Source: an uncultured Verrucomicrobiota bacterium (GTDB taxonomy: Bacteria > Verrucomicrobiota > Verrucomicrobiia > Opitutales > Opitutaceae). Taken from it: DNA of 63,099 bases. This document shows positions 25,000-34,359 of this stretch, piece after piece (position 1 is the stretch's first letter; each line of letters opens with the position of its first letter). The stretch spans positions 1-63,099 of the forward strand of contig CAIRBK010000042.1 of assembly GCA_903876795.1 (NCBI GenBank). Direction: 5' to 3'. The position numbers were made by a program, and so were the translations under genes. Below the pieces are notes generated by a model. It saw nothing but the letters and a program-made list of their open reading frames with translations, was not told the DNA's origin and did no database searches.

Positions 25000-25770
25000 A
25001 TGCCCACTTGGAGCAGCGATCAATACCTTAAGTTTAACCGGGAACGCACGCAGCCAGCAATCGATCTTGCGGCGCGCATCGACCTCGCAGCGCCCGCGCA
25101 AATCGCCGACCTCGGCTGTGGCCCGGGTAACAGCACGACCGTACTCGCCCAACGTTGGCCCGGAGCCAAGTTGCTCGGCGTGGACAACTCCAAGGCGATG
25201 CTCGCCAGTGCCCAACGGGACTTCCCCGACCCCACATGGGTTGAAGCGGACATCGCATCCTGGGCACCCACCCGCACCTTCGAAGTCGTCTTCAGCAACG
25301 CCACCCTGCAATGGGTGCCGGATCATGCGACTCTCTTGCCCCGGCTTTTTGCATTGGTAGCGACAGGCGGCGCTTTTGCCATGCAAGTGCCGAATAACCT
25401 CCACCACTCGGGGCATCGACTGATGCGCGAGCTGGCCGTTTCACCTGAGTGGTGTCGGTTTTTCCCGCAGCCTACCCGCGAATGGCACGTCGAGAGCCCC
25501 GCCTTTTATTACGATTGTTTCGCCGCGCTCGCGTCGCGGGTTGAGCTCTGGGAGACCGATTACATTCACGTCCTCAATGGACCCGATGGCATCGTCGAAT
25601 GGTATCGCGGCACGGGCCTGCGTCCATGGCTCGAGGCATTGCCGGATGAGGCGACGCAGTCACGCTTCATCGAGGACTACACACGACTGATTGCGGAAGC
25701 CTACCCCCGCCAGGCCGACGGTCGGGTGTTGTTTCCCTTTCGTCGGCTCTTCGTGATCGCTTACCGCTAG
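25000..25770 (+). CDS. tam: Trans-aconitate 2-methyltransferase-like enzyme
   Basis: About 256 residues from the ATG at 25000 (E. coli Tam 252); the upstream in-frame start at 24952 adds an unrelated leader. The N-terminal MPTWSSDQYLKFNRERTQPA is the Tam hallmark. SAM motif I is IADLGCGPGNSTTVLA, followed by LLGVDNSKAMLASA. The family methylates trans-aconitate, an inhibitor of aconitase, in the cytoplasm. It stands alone between pyrF and a minus-strand operon. Confidence 0.88.
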   Translation: MPTWSSDQYLKFNRERTQPAIDLAARIDLAAPAQIADLGCGPGNSTTVLAQRWPGAKLLGVDNSKAMLASAQRDFPDPTWVEADIASWAPTRTFEVVFSNATLQWVPDHATLLPRLFALVATGGAFAMQVPNNLHHSGHRLMRELAVSPEWCRFFPQPTREWHVESPAFYYDCFAALASRVELWETDYIHVLNGPDGIVEWYRGTGLRPWLEALPDEATQSRFIEDYTRLIAEAYPRQADGRVLFPFRRLFVIAYR

Positions 25771-25802
25771 CGACCGAGCCTGACCGCACTGCTGAAAAGA
25801 AG

Positions 25803-26426
25803 TTAAATCAGCGTATCGCCGCTGGGTTCGTAGCAAAGATTATAGTCTTCGATCATGCCGTAGATTTCCTCGAAACGATCACGCGCCATTTGCCATACCT
25901 CGGACACGCGGTCGCGACCATCGGATGTTTTCCGCACCGCAGCCGGTATCCGGTGATAACCAAGCCGGGCGGGAATGGCGGCGCTCCTGACATTGGCAGG
26001 GTCGCAGTAAATCTCGGCGGTAAGCACATCCAATCCGCGAAAAGCCACGAACATGCAGCCGAGAACCGCCTCGGTGGCGTAGCCCCGCCGGGCTTCGTCG
26101 GCCCGCAGCCAATAACCGAAATTGGCGGTTCCCGATGCGGCGGTAATCCGAATGCTCACGCTGCCCAGCACGCGTGCGCCTTCACTTGAAAAGACTCCGA
26201 AGTGCAGACTTTCGCCCACTAAAAATTCGACCCGCTGACGCGCGATGCGCTCACGTTTTTTATCCAGTGATTCGGGCTCGTGGTGAGCCCAGGGCATCCA
26301 AGGACGGAGGTGTTCCAAACTCGTATCAATCGCCTCCTTCAAGCCCGCCGCATCGTCCAAATCCCAGCGACGAATAAGCAATCGAGGCGTTTCGATGGAA
26401 ATCGGTAGTTTATTCATGTCCGTCAT
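25803..26426 (-). CDS. RimJ/RimL-like GNAT acetyltransferase
   Basis: A 207-residue acetyltransferase of the ribosomal-protein-type GNAT group. The N-terminal ETPRLLIRRWDLDDAAGL and the acetyl-CoA loop ADEARRGYATEAVLG are characteristic, with RLGYHR as the last motif. It is the last gene in a minus-strand run that begins at 29703. Its acceptor is unknown. Confidence 0.82.
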   Translation of the reverse strand: MTDMNKLPISIETPRLLIRRWDLDDAAGLKEAIDTSLEHLRPWMPWAHHEPESLDKKRERIARQRVEFLVGESLHFGVFSSEGARVLGSVSIRITAASGTANFGYWLRADEARRGYATEAVLGCMFVAFRGLDVLTAEIYCDPANVRSAAIPARLGYHRIPAAVRKTSDGRDRVSEVWQMARDRFEEIYGMIEDYNLCYEPSGDTLI

Positions 26427-26463
26427 GGTTCCCGCAGATGAGCGCGGAACGGAGCGGGAAGGT

Positions 26464-26982
26464 TTAGCCGAGTTCGCTCTTCGTAAACAGGGCGGTCAAC
26501 ACGAGCCCTTCCCGCGCGAGGTTTTCGCGGCCGCCCGCCTCGCGATCAATCACGCACACGACATCCTTGATGACCGCGCCTTCTCCTCGCAGCTCCCGCA
26601 CCGCGTCGAAGATAGCACCGCCTGAAGTGACGACGTCCTCCACGATCAGGAGCCGGCGTCCGTGCACCTCGCCACCTTCGGCAAGGCGACAAGTGCCATA
26701 GTCCTTGGCCTTTTTTCGGATAAAAAGCGCAGGCTTCTCCGTAACTTGGGAAAGGAGCGTAGCGATGGGAATCCCTCCCATTTCTAATCCGGCCAAGGCG
26801 TCGAAATCCTGGGACAAACGCTCGGCCAAATGCCGCGCAACCGCGAGGAGCAGCACGGGGTCAGACTCGAAGCGATACTTGTCGAAATACTCGCTGGCGG
26901 TGACGCCGGAACGAAGCGTGAAAACGCCTTGAAGACGCGCGGCGGCGTTGATGGCACGGGACAATTCAGGGCGAGAAAGCAT
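26464..26982 (-). CDS. pyrE: Orotate phosphoribosyltransferase
   Basis: A 172-residue type I phosphoribosyltransferase. The PRPP-binding motif LLIVEDVVTSGGAIFDAV is complete, and the flexible-loop region IRKKAKDYGTCRLAEGG precedes it. PyrE transfers PRPP-derived ribose phosphate to orotate. The length is short for the enterobacterial form (213) but normal for the small OPRT group. It lies 15 bases after the ASCH gene. Confidence 0.9.
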   Translation of the reverse strand: MLSRPELSRAINAAARLQGVFTLRSGVTASEYFDKYRFESDPVLLLAVARHLAERLSQDFDALAGLEMGGIPIATLLSQVTEKPALFIRKKAKDYGTCRLAEGGEVHGRRLLIVEDVVTSGGAIFDAVRELRGEGAVIKDVVCVIDREAGGRENLAREGLVLTALFTKSELG

Positions 26983-26997
26983 GGTCGGAATTTCGGT

Positions 26998-27615
26998 CTA
27001 TGTCTTGGAATCAAGCGTTACTGGATAGAGGCGCAACCGGGCCGGAGCAGAACATACGGGATCAAGCGCACGAACATTGGCCAGCTCCCAGGCCAGCCAA
27101 CCCGGTTCCCAAACTGTGGCACAGGAGGCGGCAAGTTCGTCCTCACGCCAAGGATGCACGCCTACGACATCAACTAAAGCGAGCGCGACGCCATCGGGAT
27201 CTTCGCTCAGCCTAGAAACGGCAGTCGGGCGGCGGAGTATCGCGCAAAATGTTGAGTCGGATGGCGCTCGTGGAATCCCGAGGCGCACCTGGCTTGTGCA
27301 TCGAGCGGGTGCCGCGAGCGGCAGGCGGCCAACAGGTTGTGCGAGACAACCCGATCCGAGAGCCGTTTCTAGGCTCAAGCCTCCGCTGCTCAGGCGCTGG
27401 CGGTTTTGCACGATGAGCAGGTCGCGCAGCGGAAGTGTGTCCGGCCTCCAGCGACGTATCTCCAGTCGCTTCGCGCCGACGCGGATGTGGTCTCCGGCAG
27501 GCGCGACGACGGACAAGGCGGTGTAGGTTTGCGGGGTGGGGCGGGTCACGGGTGGCACATCGAGCTGCGGACGGGAAGCGGGCGTCGCACCGATAATCGC
27601 GATTTCAAGCGCCAT
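26998..27615 (-). CDS. ASCH-domain (PUA-like) protein
   Basis: A 205-residue protein in which I recognise an ASCH fold: LSVVAPAGDHIRVGAKRLEIRRWRPD near residue 35 has the G-x-K-x-x-E-x-R-x-W core, and the C-terminal GWLAWELANVRALDPV fits the last strands. ASCH domains are thought to bind RNA or nucleotides, and some are N4-acetylcytidine hydrolases. The specific role is not known. It starts 11 bases inside the end of the HAD gene. Confidence 0.68.
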   Translation of the reverse strand: MALEIAIIGATPASRPQLDVPPVTRPTPQTYTALSVVAPAGDHIRVGAKRLEIRRWRPDTLPLRDLLIVQNRQRLSSGGLSLETALGSGCLAQPVGRLPLAAPARCTSQVRLGIPRAPSDSTFCAILRRPTAVSRLSEDPDGVALALVDVVGVHPWREDELAASCATVWEPGWLAWELANVRALDPVCSAPARLRLYPVTLDSKT

Positions 27616-28258
27616 GGAGCAGCCACGTTTCCAGCTCCGAAAGGCTGCGCACCTTCACGCCTGAAAAAGCCGCCTCCGGATCATGCGCCGCGAACCACAC
27701 CGGCACCATGCCGGCCAAACGCGAACCCTCCACGTCCGCAGCAAGGTTGTCGCCGACGAACGCAATTTCATGCGGCGTCACGCCCAAACGCATCGCGGCG
27801 CGCAGGAAAATTTCACTGGCGGGTTTCTTCATTCCCTCGGCCTCGGAAATCACGATTGCGCTCATATAAGCATCCATTCCGGTGACCGTGATCTTGGATT
27901 TTTGCACGCGAACGGTTCCGTTTGTGACGATTCCCATCCGCCACCCTCGGGCGTGCAGGCGCGCCAAAACCGGCAGCGTATCTGGAAACGGACACATCGC
28001 CTCGCCGAAACTAGAGCGAAACTCAGCCTCCATGGTTGTCGCGATGGAAGGATCGATTCCGAATTCCTCGGCTAGGGTTTGATACATCGTTTTTTTGTCG
28101 CCGTAGCCATGGTCGTCCAAAAGCAGCAAACGCGACATAAACTCGGCTCGCATCGTAGGGTTTAAGTGCCTCTCCGCTTGCGAAGCGAAGAAAGCCGCCG
28201 CGCTTCCATCGCGATCCACCAGCGTTCGATCCAGATCAAACAGGACGGCGCGAATCAC
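27605..28258 (-). CDS. HAD-superfamily phosphatase (intact motifs)
   Basis: A 217-residue haloacid-dehalogenase-type hydrolase. Motif I is LFDLDRTLVD, motif II IVTNGT, motif III GMKKPASEIF and motif IV FVGDNLAADVEG, so the catalytic and Mg-binding acids are complete. Its cap is alpha-helical. It is the best in-window reference for the degenerate HAD at 18095. The substrate is unknown; phosphoglycolate-type or nucleotide phosphatases are common in this group. Confidence 0.86.
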   Translation of the reverse strand: MIRAVLFDLDRTLVDRDGSAAAFFASQAERHLNPTMRAEFMSRLLLLDDHGYGDKKTMYQTLAEEFGIDPSIATTMEAEFRSSFGEAMCPFPDTLPVLARLHARGWRMGIVTNGTVRVQKSKITVTGMDAYMSAIVISEAEGMKKPASEIFLRAAMRLGVTPHEIAFVGDNLAADVEGSRLAGMVPVWFAAHDPEAAFSGVKVRSLSELETWLLHGA

Positions 28259-28299
28259 GAGGCGTTATCCGTAATGAAGATTTTATCCCAAAAATCGCC

Positions 28300-29115
28300 T
28301 CAGCGCGCGAGCCCACGCTCCACCAGCCATGCCAGAGACCGGTCCTGTTTCTCCGGCGACATTTCCAAAATCAGGCGCGGGGTCTCGGGCAAGGTCGCCA
28401 GCGCGGCAAAAACCGCCCGCCAGCGAATCTCCCCATCGCCCACCGCCCAGTGCCGGTCGCTTTCCAGATCGGTGTCTTGCAAATGAACGTGAGCGAGCAA
28501 CTCGCCCGCCGCCATCACCCAGGTGTCCACCGGCGGGCCGCCGCGTGCGGTCATCAGGTGCGCGTGACCGGTGTCGATGCTGCGGCGCACCCAGGGCGAG
28601 GCAAAGGCCGTCACCAAGCCGTCGAGCGGATCGGTGCGCAGATCAAAGATATTCTCCCACACCAGCACGCAGCGCCGGTCCGCCGCCTCCTCCACCACGG
28701 GCGCGAGGTTTTCCACTGTCTGCGCGATCGTATCCGCCAGTTCCTGACCACGGAACCGGGTTTGCGCCTTGCCGAAAAAGGCGAAGGGACTGTGCAAGAC
28801 CAAATGCGAACCTCCGATCGCGGCGGTGAAATCCAGCGACTGCCGCAGCCGGTCGCGCAACACCGACACCAATTTCGCATCCGCCGAGGACCAGGGCATG
28901 CCATCGTAGGGTGCATGAACTCCGACCCGCCCCGTGTGACCATCCAACAGCGCTCGCGCCGAACGCGCTTCGCCGGCCCAGGCTCCGTCCAGAAAACCCG
29001 CCGTGCACGGATCCTGGATCTCCAGATCGCGCCCCGCCGCGAGAAGCCAATCCACGCGCTCGGGGAGAGCCGATAACCGCAACGCCGCGCCGACGACCAA
29101 GGGTATTTGTGCCAT
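28300..29115 (-). CDS. Xylose-isomerase-like TIM-barrel protein
   Basis: A 271-residue AP-endonuclease-2/sugar-isomerase-type TIM barrel. Metal-site segments are visible: VGVHAPYDG, LVLHSPF, CVLVWENIFDL (Glu), SIDTGHAHLM (Asp-x-Gly-His), HVHLQDTD (His) and LILEMSP (Glu). These are the usual positions for the divalent metal. The reaction is probably an isomerisation or epimerisation of a sugar or polyol. It sits in the middle of the minus-strand run. Confidence 0.78.
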   Translation of the reverse strand: MAQIPLVVGAALRLSALPERVDWLLAAGRDLEIQDPCTAGFLDGAWAGEARSARALLDGHTGRVGVHAPYDGMPWSSADAKLVSVLRDRLRQSLDFTAAIGGSHLVLHSPFAFFGKAQTRFRGQELADTIAQTVENLAPVVEEAADRRCVLVWENIFDLRTDPLDGLVTAFASPWVRRSIDTGHAHLMTARGGPPVDTWVMAAGELLAHVHLQDTDLESDRHWAVGDGEIRWRAVFAALATLPETPRLILEMSPEKQDRSLAWLVERGLAR

Positions 29116-29148
29116 GCCAGCAGCGTGACAGAGTCTCGTTAGAATCCG

Positions 29149-29703
29149 TTAAAGAGCAGGTGAACTTTGCTCTGTATTCGTCGCCCGCATGTCTTTGATT
29201 CCGGCCAAAAACTGCCGCACTTCGGCACGATTTTTAAAAATGTGCGTCCGCTTGCCTTCGGCCCTCGCCTGCTCGACCACGGCCAGGGTTTTTTCCCTTC
29301 GCAACGCGCGCCATGTCCAAATGTAACGCAGAAAAACCTTGTCAGGCAGCCTCTCCGGGCAGCCTTCGTTCAAATCGGGCCGTGGCCTGCCCAAATGCCG
29401 CCAAGCCCGGCTATACACCCTCGCCAGACAAAGCCAGCGACTGAAATCGAGAAAGATCATCGTATCGCAACGCTCGAAGCGCGCGGCCGATGCGTTGTTA
29501 TAATTCCCGTCCGTGATCCAGCGCTCGCCGGACACCAGCGCATCAAGCTGCGCTCTCCACTCCGCTTTGTCCGGCTCGACCCAGCCGGGACGCCAAAACT
29601 CCCGATCCAGGTGCACCACGGGCAAGCCGAGTCGCGCCCCGAGTTCGCGCGCCAACGTGGATTTACCCGCTCCACTGCAACCCAGAATGACAATGCGTTT
29701 CAT
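29149..29703 (-). CDS. Adenylate-kinase-like P-loop protein
   Basis: A 184-residue P-loop protein of the type called DNA topology modulation protein or FlaR. Walker A is [15 protein letters not shown], and the block PVVHLDREFWRPGW, then WITDGNY and DTMIFLDFSRWLCLARV are hallmarks. Its biochemical role is uncertain; a nucleoside/nucleotide kinase activity is likely. It is the first gene of the minus-strand run to 25803. Confidence 0.8.
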   Translation of the reverse strand: MKRIVILGCSGAGKSTLARELGARLGLPVVHLDREFWRPGWVEPDKAEWRAQLDALVSGERWITDGNYNNASAARFERCDTMIFLDFSRWLCLARVYSRAWRHLGRPRPDLNEGCPERLPDKVFLRYIWTWRALRREKTLAVVEQARAEGKRTHIFKNRAEVRQFLAGIKDMRATNTEQSSPAL

Positions 29704-29927
29704 GGCTGATAAAATGGGGCCTCTGAGATGGTTCCCGGCATGATCGGGTCAACCCACTTCGTTCTCTCACGCCAAAAATTTACGCGCGCCAACCATCGCC
29801 GGGCGTGAGTATTAAGATACCAACAAGACGGGGTTAATTTTGCGCTCCGTCGCTTCCGTTCCCTTGACGTTCCCGGCCATCAATCAGTCAATCCTTTTTC
29901 CGACCCTTCCCGGTTAGGAATGCCACC

Positions 29928-32354
29928 ATGAAGATTACTCGCTGTGATGTCGCTCTGGCACTCGCCCCGCTCCGCCGACGGCCCGGGACGGCGGTGATTT
30001 TGGTCATCCTCATCGCCGCGGCCTGCGCGTTGAGCACGGTGAACCTCTCCACGTTCCTTTTCCTCTACGCCCGCCCGTTGCCTTTCACCAACTACGAGCG
30101 CGTGGCCTATCTGGGCCAGGCGAGCGGAGTGCAGCGCAGTGCCGCCGGAGACCCGCAGACTCTGGACAATTTTCTTTTCCTGCAAACCGAGCTCGGTAGC
30201 GCGGAACGGGTCGCCGCCTACAGTGCTTGGCGCAACGAGACGCTCCGCCACCGCGATACGTCGGTCACCGTCACCGGTTGTTGGATCACTCCGGGCTTTC
30301 TGGAGATTCTCGGCGTGAATCCCGCGTTGGGCCTCAGCTTTTCCGATGCGGCGGCCATTCACCAAAGCCCGCGGCCCTTGATTCTTTCCGATAACCTGTG
30401 GACCCAGCGTTTTCAACGCGACGCGGCCATCGTGGGGCAGACCGTGTATTTGAACGACCGCCCTCATGTGATCGTCGGCGTGATGGGCGCGGGCTTCGAA
30501 ATGCCGGGACTTTCCCGCGACGAGCAACCGGCCTATTGGGCGCCGCTCAAGCCCGACGACATTCCCAAGGCGGATTGGAAATCACGCTGGTTCCCCACCA
30601 TCGCGCTGCTCAAGCCCGGGGTATCCCTGGCACAGTTGAACGCCGAGTTGGCCTTGGTGACGCCTCGTTTGCGCCAACTCCACCCGACGGTGATGGCGGA
30701 AAGAAGCCTCGTCGCGCACGATCTCAAGCAATGGGTGCTGGGCGATGTCCGGCGTTACTTCAATCTGCTCGTGATCGTCGCGGCCCTGCTCTCGGTCATC
30801 GTCTTGGTGAATCTCATCAATCTGCTGCTTGGGCAATTGGCCGACCGTCAGGCCTACATGGTGACCGCCCGCGCGCTGGGCGCCGACCAAATCCAGATGC
30901 TCACACCCCTCGTGTTGGAGTTTCTGCTGCTCGCGGTTGTCGGCTGCGTCGTCGGAGTGCCGCTCGCGCTCGCCTACCGTCATGTGCTCCTGGAGATGTT
31001 GGGCCGCGCGGGGCTGGCGCTGCCCACGTTCGAGCCCGCGCTGTATGGCGCCGTCGGCCTCGCGATCACCCTGCTGGTAGCCACCGCCGTGGTGCTGGGA
31101 GTTCGTATCTTGCAACGGCAGCAGAGCGGAGGCAGCGAACGACTGGTCGCCAGCACGCGCACGGTTATCGGTGGCTCGCGCGGATTGGTCGACGGAATCG
31201 CGGTCTTGGGGCAGACCGCGCTCGCGATCACTCTCCTGGTGGTGTGCACGTTGCTGGCGCTTGGCTTGAAACGACAAGCCTCCGCCAACGCCGACCTGCC
31301 GCTCATGAAGGTGCAGCGGGCTTTTCTGGTCATGCGTGTGGAAAAATACCCGACGCAAGAAGCACGGATCCGGCGGCTCTTTGAAGTCAAAGAAGCGCTG
31401 CGCGCATTGCCGGAAATCGAAGGCGTCGCGCTCGCCAACCCCGCGATGCCGCACGAGGGAAATCCCAAATACCGGATGATCGATGACCGCGATACCGTGG
31501 CGGCCAAGGATTCGGTGAAATACATCATTCGTCCTGCCGTCTGCCACGACTACTTCAAACTGGCCGGACTCAAGGTGATTTCTGGAAGAACATTTAGTGA
31601 ACAAGACATGGTTTCCAAACGCCGCTTGCTGGTCGTCAGCCAGAGTGCGGTTGAACTCCACTGGTCGGGGCAAGACCCGGTGGGCCGTCGCGTATTGATC
31701 AACCATCGGACCGACGATTGGGCCGAAGTCATCGGAGTCGTGGGCAATATCGAATCTGCGGAAACCAACCTCGACCTTCCCTTGGTATGGCGCTCCTTCA
31801 ACCACCATCCGTTTAACATAGCGGAACTCTTGTTTAATACGAGGACCGGAGCTCCCCTCTCTCGGCAACGGCTTGAAGAGGTTCTCAACCAGGTCGATCC
31901 CGACATCATCTTCGGTGAATACGGCACGATCACGCAACTGCAGGAGCGGCGGCGCTGGATGCCGGAGGCGATCGCGCGGCTGAGCCTGTTGCTCGCGGTC
32001 GTGGCGAGCGTGGTCTGCGCCTTCGGCATTTTTTCCATCTTGAATCGCCGGGTGGAGGCCTCTGCGAAGGACATCGCCGTGCGCAAAGCGCTCGGGGCTT
32101 CCGCCTGGCATATCATCACGAGTGTCGGAAAGCGCGATTTTCGCTGGGCCGTCAGCGGTGTCTTGGTTGGCGTGATTCTTTCGCTGGTGGCCGGGAGGCA
32201 CTTTTTTGAAGTGACCAACCTGCGCATGGTCGAGGTAGTGGGCGCGCCGTTGATCGGTGCCTCGGGCGTTTTGCTCGCGGCTGTGATGGGCGCGACGGTT
32301 CCCATCGCCCGCGCCTTGGCCGCGTCCACAGTGTCACTCTTGCGCGGCGAGTAA
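29928..32354 (+). CDS. MacB/FtsX-type ABC permease with two domains
   Basis: An 808-residue membrane protein with the duplicated layout of macrolide-export-type permeases: a first TM helix (about 20-45), a periplasmic MacB-like domain, three helices (about 280-410), a second TM-periplasm unit, and a C-terminal FtsX triple helix ending in SVSLLRGE. The ISLRKALGA-like motif appears as DIAVRKALGASAWHI. There is no ATPase domain; that is a separate gene at 33651. It heads the operon permease-adaptor-ATPase-outer-membrane channel. The export substrate is unknown. Confidence 0.87.
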   Translation: MKITRCDVALALAPLRRRPGTAVILVILIAAACALSTVNLSTFLFLYARPLPFTNYERVAYLGQASGVQRSAAGDPQTLDNFLFLQTELGSAERVAAYSAWRNETLRHRDTSVTVTGCWITPGFLEILGVNPALGLSFSDAAAIHQSPRPLILSDNLWTQRFQRDAAIVGQTVYLNDRPHVIVGVMGAGFEMPGLSRDEQPAYWAPLKPDDIPKADWKSRWFPTIALLKPGVSLAQLNAELALVTPRLRQLHPTVMAERSLVAHDLKQWVLGDVRRYFNLLVIVAALLSVIVLVNLINLLLGQLADRQAYMVTARALGADQIQMLTPLVLEFLLLAVVGCVVGVPLALAYRHVLLEMLGRAGLALPTFEPALYGAVGLAITLLVATAVVLGVRILQRQQSGGSERLVASTRTVIGGSRGLVDGIAVLGQTALAITLLVVCTLLALGLKRQASANADLPLMKVQRAFLVMRVEKYPTQEARIRRLFEVKEALRALPEIEGVALANPAMPHEGNPKYRMIDDRDTVAAKDSVKYIIRPAVCHDYFKLAGLKVISGRTFSEQDMVSKRRLLVVSQSAVELHWSGQDPVGRRVLINHRTDDWAEVIGVVGNIESAETNLDLPLVWRSFNHHPFNIAELLFNTRTGAPLSRQRLEEVLNQVDPDIIFGEYGTITQLQERRRWMPEAIARLSLLLAVVASVVCAFGIFSILNRRVEASAKDIAVRKALGASAWHIITSVGKRDFRWAVSGVLVGVILSLVAGRHFFEVTNLRMVEVVGAPLIGASGVLLAAVMGATVPIARALAASTVSLLRGE

Positions 32355-32373
32355 GCGCCCGCGTCTTAATCTC

Positions 32374-33639
32374 ATGGATATTGCCCGTCCCGATTTATCC
32401 CGTGAGCGACGTCGGCGGAGAATCGTCGTCGGTGTCGTCGGCGCGATCGTGCTCGTCGGATTGGTTGTCGGTCTGGCCCGGCTGAGTCCGGCGGCGCCTG
32501 CGGTGGACCGCGCGTTGGTCTGGATAGATACGGTCAAGCAAGGCCCGATGATTCGCCAGGTCCGCGGACTTGGCACTTTGGTGCCCGAGGAGATTCGGTG
32601 GGTCGCGGCGCGCACTCCCGGACGAGTCGAGAGCATCGTCGTGTATCCGGGCACTGCGGTGGAACCGGAAAGCGTTTTACTCATTCTCAGTAATCCGGCG
32701 GTGGAGCAGGCGGCCGCAGGGGCCGAGTCTCAACTGAAGGCTGCGGAAACAGAGTTGCTCAATTTGGAAGTACAGCTGCGCAGCGGCGTGCTGGCGTCCG
32801 AGTCCGCGGCGGCCTCCGCTCAGGCAAGTCTGGAGGCGAGTAAGTTGCGCGCCGAGGTTTATGAGGAACTTTTTGAAGAAGGCTTGGTGTCTTCGCTGGA
32901 AATGCGCCTGGCCAAAGTGAATGCCCGCCACTCCGCCGCTCTCAATGCCATCGAGATCAAGCGCTTGGCCTACGCCCAGGATTCGATTGCGCCGCAACTG
33001 GCGGTCAAGGCCGCCGAGGTGGAGCGACTTCGGGCCGAGGCGCACCTGCGACGCGCCGATGTGGAGGCGCTCACGGTGAAGGCTGGCATGAGAGGTGTGC
33101 TGCAACTCCTGCCGGTTGAGGTGGGCGCGCAGGTTCCTTCGGGAGCCAATCTCGCTCGCGTCGCCAACCCCGCTCGGCTCAAAGCCCAGATCCTGATTGC
33201 GGAAATCCAGGCCAAAGAAATTCAACTGGGCCAGCTGGCCCAAATCGATACCCGCAGCGGTAAACAGGGGCTAATCGAAGGCAAAGTCGTGCGCGTAGAT
33301 CCTTCGGTGCAGAACGGGACGATCACGGTCGATATCGGACTAACCGGGACCTTGCCGCTTGGGGCGCGCCCCGATCTTTCGGTGGACGGCGTCATCGAGC
33401 TGGAGCGCCTCGATAACGTGGTTCATGTGGGCCGCCCCTCCTTCGGCCAGGAAAGCGGGGCGGTGGATTTTTTCCAGCTTGAGCCGGATGGGGTGCATGC
33501 CTCCCGCAAACGCGTGCAGTTGGGGCGCAGCTCCGTCGCCTCCATTGAAATCCTGAGCGGGCTTCAGCCGGGCGACCGAGTCATACTTTCCGACATGTCT
33601 GCATCCAGTTCCCACCTCCGCATCCGCCTCGCCGACTAA
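32374..33639 (+). CDS. MacA/HlyD-type periplasmic adaptor
   Basis: A 421-residue membrane-fusion protein. One N-terminal membrane helix (about 24-44) anchors it, followed by a split lipoyl domain (VPEEIRWVAARTPGRVESIVVYPG), a long coiled coil (about 105-225), the second lipoyl half and a beta-barrel with AQILIAEIQAKEIQLGQLAQI. It would link the inner-membrane ABC permease to the TolC-like channel encoded two genes downstream. Confidence 0.9.
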   Translation: MDIARPDLSRERRRRRIVVGVVGAIVLVGLVVGLARLSPAAPAVDRALVWIDTVKQGPMIRQVRGLGTLVPEEIRWVAARTPGRVESIVVYPGTAVEPESVLLILSNPAVEQAAAGAESQLKAAETELLNLEVQLRSGVLASESAAASAQASLEASKLRAEVYEELFEEGLVSSLEMRLAKVNARHSAALNAIEIKRLAYAQDSIAPQLAVKAAEVERLRAEAHLRRADVEALTVKAGMRGVLQLLPVEVGAQVPSGANLARVANPARLKAQILIAEIQAKEIQLGQLAQIDTRSGKQGLIEGKVVRVDPSVQNGTITVDIGLTGTLPLGARPDLSVDGVIELERLDNVVHVGRPSFGQESGAVDFFQLEPDGVHASRKRVQLGRSSVASIEILSGLQPGDRVILSDMSASSSHLRIRLAD

Positions 33640-33650
33640 ATCCATTTACC

Positions 33651-34355
33651 ATGACCTCCACGCCTTCGCCGCTCATCGAACTGCATTCGCTCGCCAAGGT
33701 TTACCTCACCGACGAGGTCGAGACCCATGCGCTCTCCGGGATCAGCTTTTCCATCGCGAAGGGCGACTACGTCTCCATCGCCGGCCCTTCGGGCTGCGGC
33801 AAGTCGACGTTGTTGTCCATTCTCGGGCTGCTTGATACGCCCAGTTCAGGCACCTACTTGTTGAACGGGCGTCCCGTGCATGACCTGACGCAGGCTGAGC
33901 GGGCGCGCATTCGCAACCGGGATATCGGCTTCGTTTTTCAGTCGTTCAATCTCATCGGCGATTTGTCGGTCGCCGAGAATGTCGAACTCCCGTTGACCTA
34001 CCGTGGCTTGGCTGCGGCGGAGAGGAAGGCGCGCGTGCAGGAAGCACTTGAGAAAGTGGGCATGATGCACCGCGCGAAACATCTTCCGGCGCAGCTCTCC
34101 GGCGGCCAGCAGCAGAGGGTGGCGGTGGCTCGGGCGCTCGCCGGTCATCCGGCGGTGCTTTTGGCCGACGAGCCCACGGGGAATCTGGATTCAAAGAACG
34201 GAGACGCCGTGATCGAGCTCCTGCAGGAGCTGCATCGCGGCGGCGCCACCATCGTCATGGTCACGCACGATCCGCGCTTTGCGCGTCATGCCGCGCGCAC
34301 CGTCCATTTGTTCGATGGACGCATCGTTCAGGCGGAGGACGCGGTTCATCGCTGA
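33651..34355 (+). CDS. LolD/MacB-type ABC ATPase
   Basis: A 234-residue ATPase of the MacB/LolD group. Walker A GPSGCGKST, the group-specific FVFQSFNLIGDLSVAENVELPL, signature [14 protein letters not shown], and Walker B VLLADEPTGNLDS. It provides energy to the FtsX-type permease at 29928. The start follows the adaptor by 11 bases and its 3' end is 4 bases from the GTG of the channel gene. Confidence 0.92.
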   Translation: MTSTPSPLIELHSLAKVYLTDEVETHALSGISFSIAKGDYVSIAGPSGCGKSTLLSILGLLDTPSSGTYLLNGRPVHDLTQAERARIRNRDIGFVFQSFNLIGDLSVAENVELPLTYRGLAAAERKARVQEALEKVGMMHRAKHLPAQLSGGQQQRVAVARALAGHPAVLLADEPTGNLDSKNGDAVIELLQELHRGGATIVMVTHDPRFARHAARTVHLFDGRIVQAEDAVHR

Positions 34356-34359
34356 TCCC

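Noticed and set aside
29120-29160. Minus-strand TTTAAC, CTAAC and CTGTCAC before the TIM-barrel gene
   Set aside because: The period is only approximate and the second unit is shifted by a base; it also overlaps the end of the P-loop gene.
30582-32201. 539-codon open frame on the minus strand
   Set aside because: It is antisense to the FtsX-type permease; composition is dominated by His, Gln and Arg and no domain is seen.
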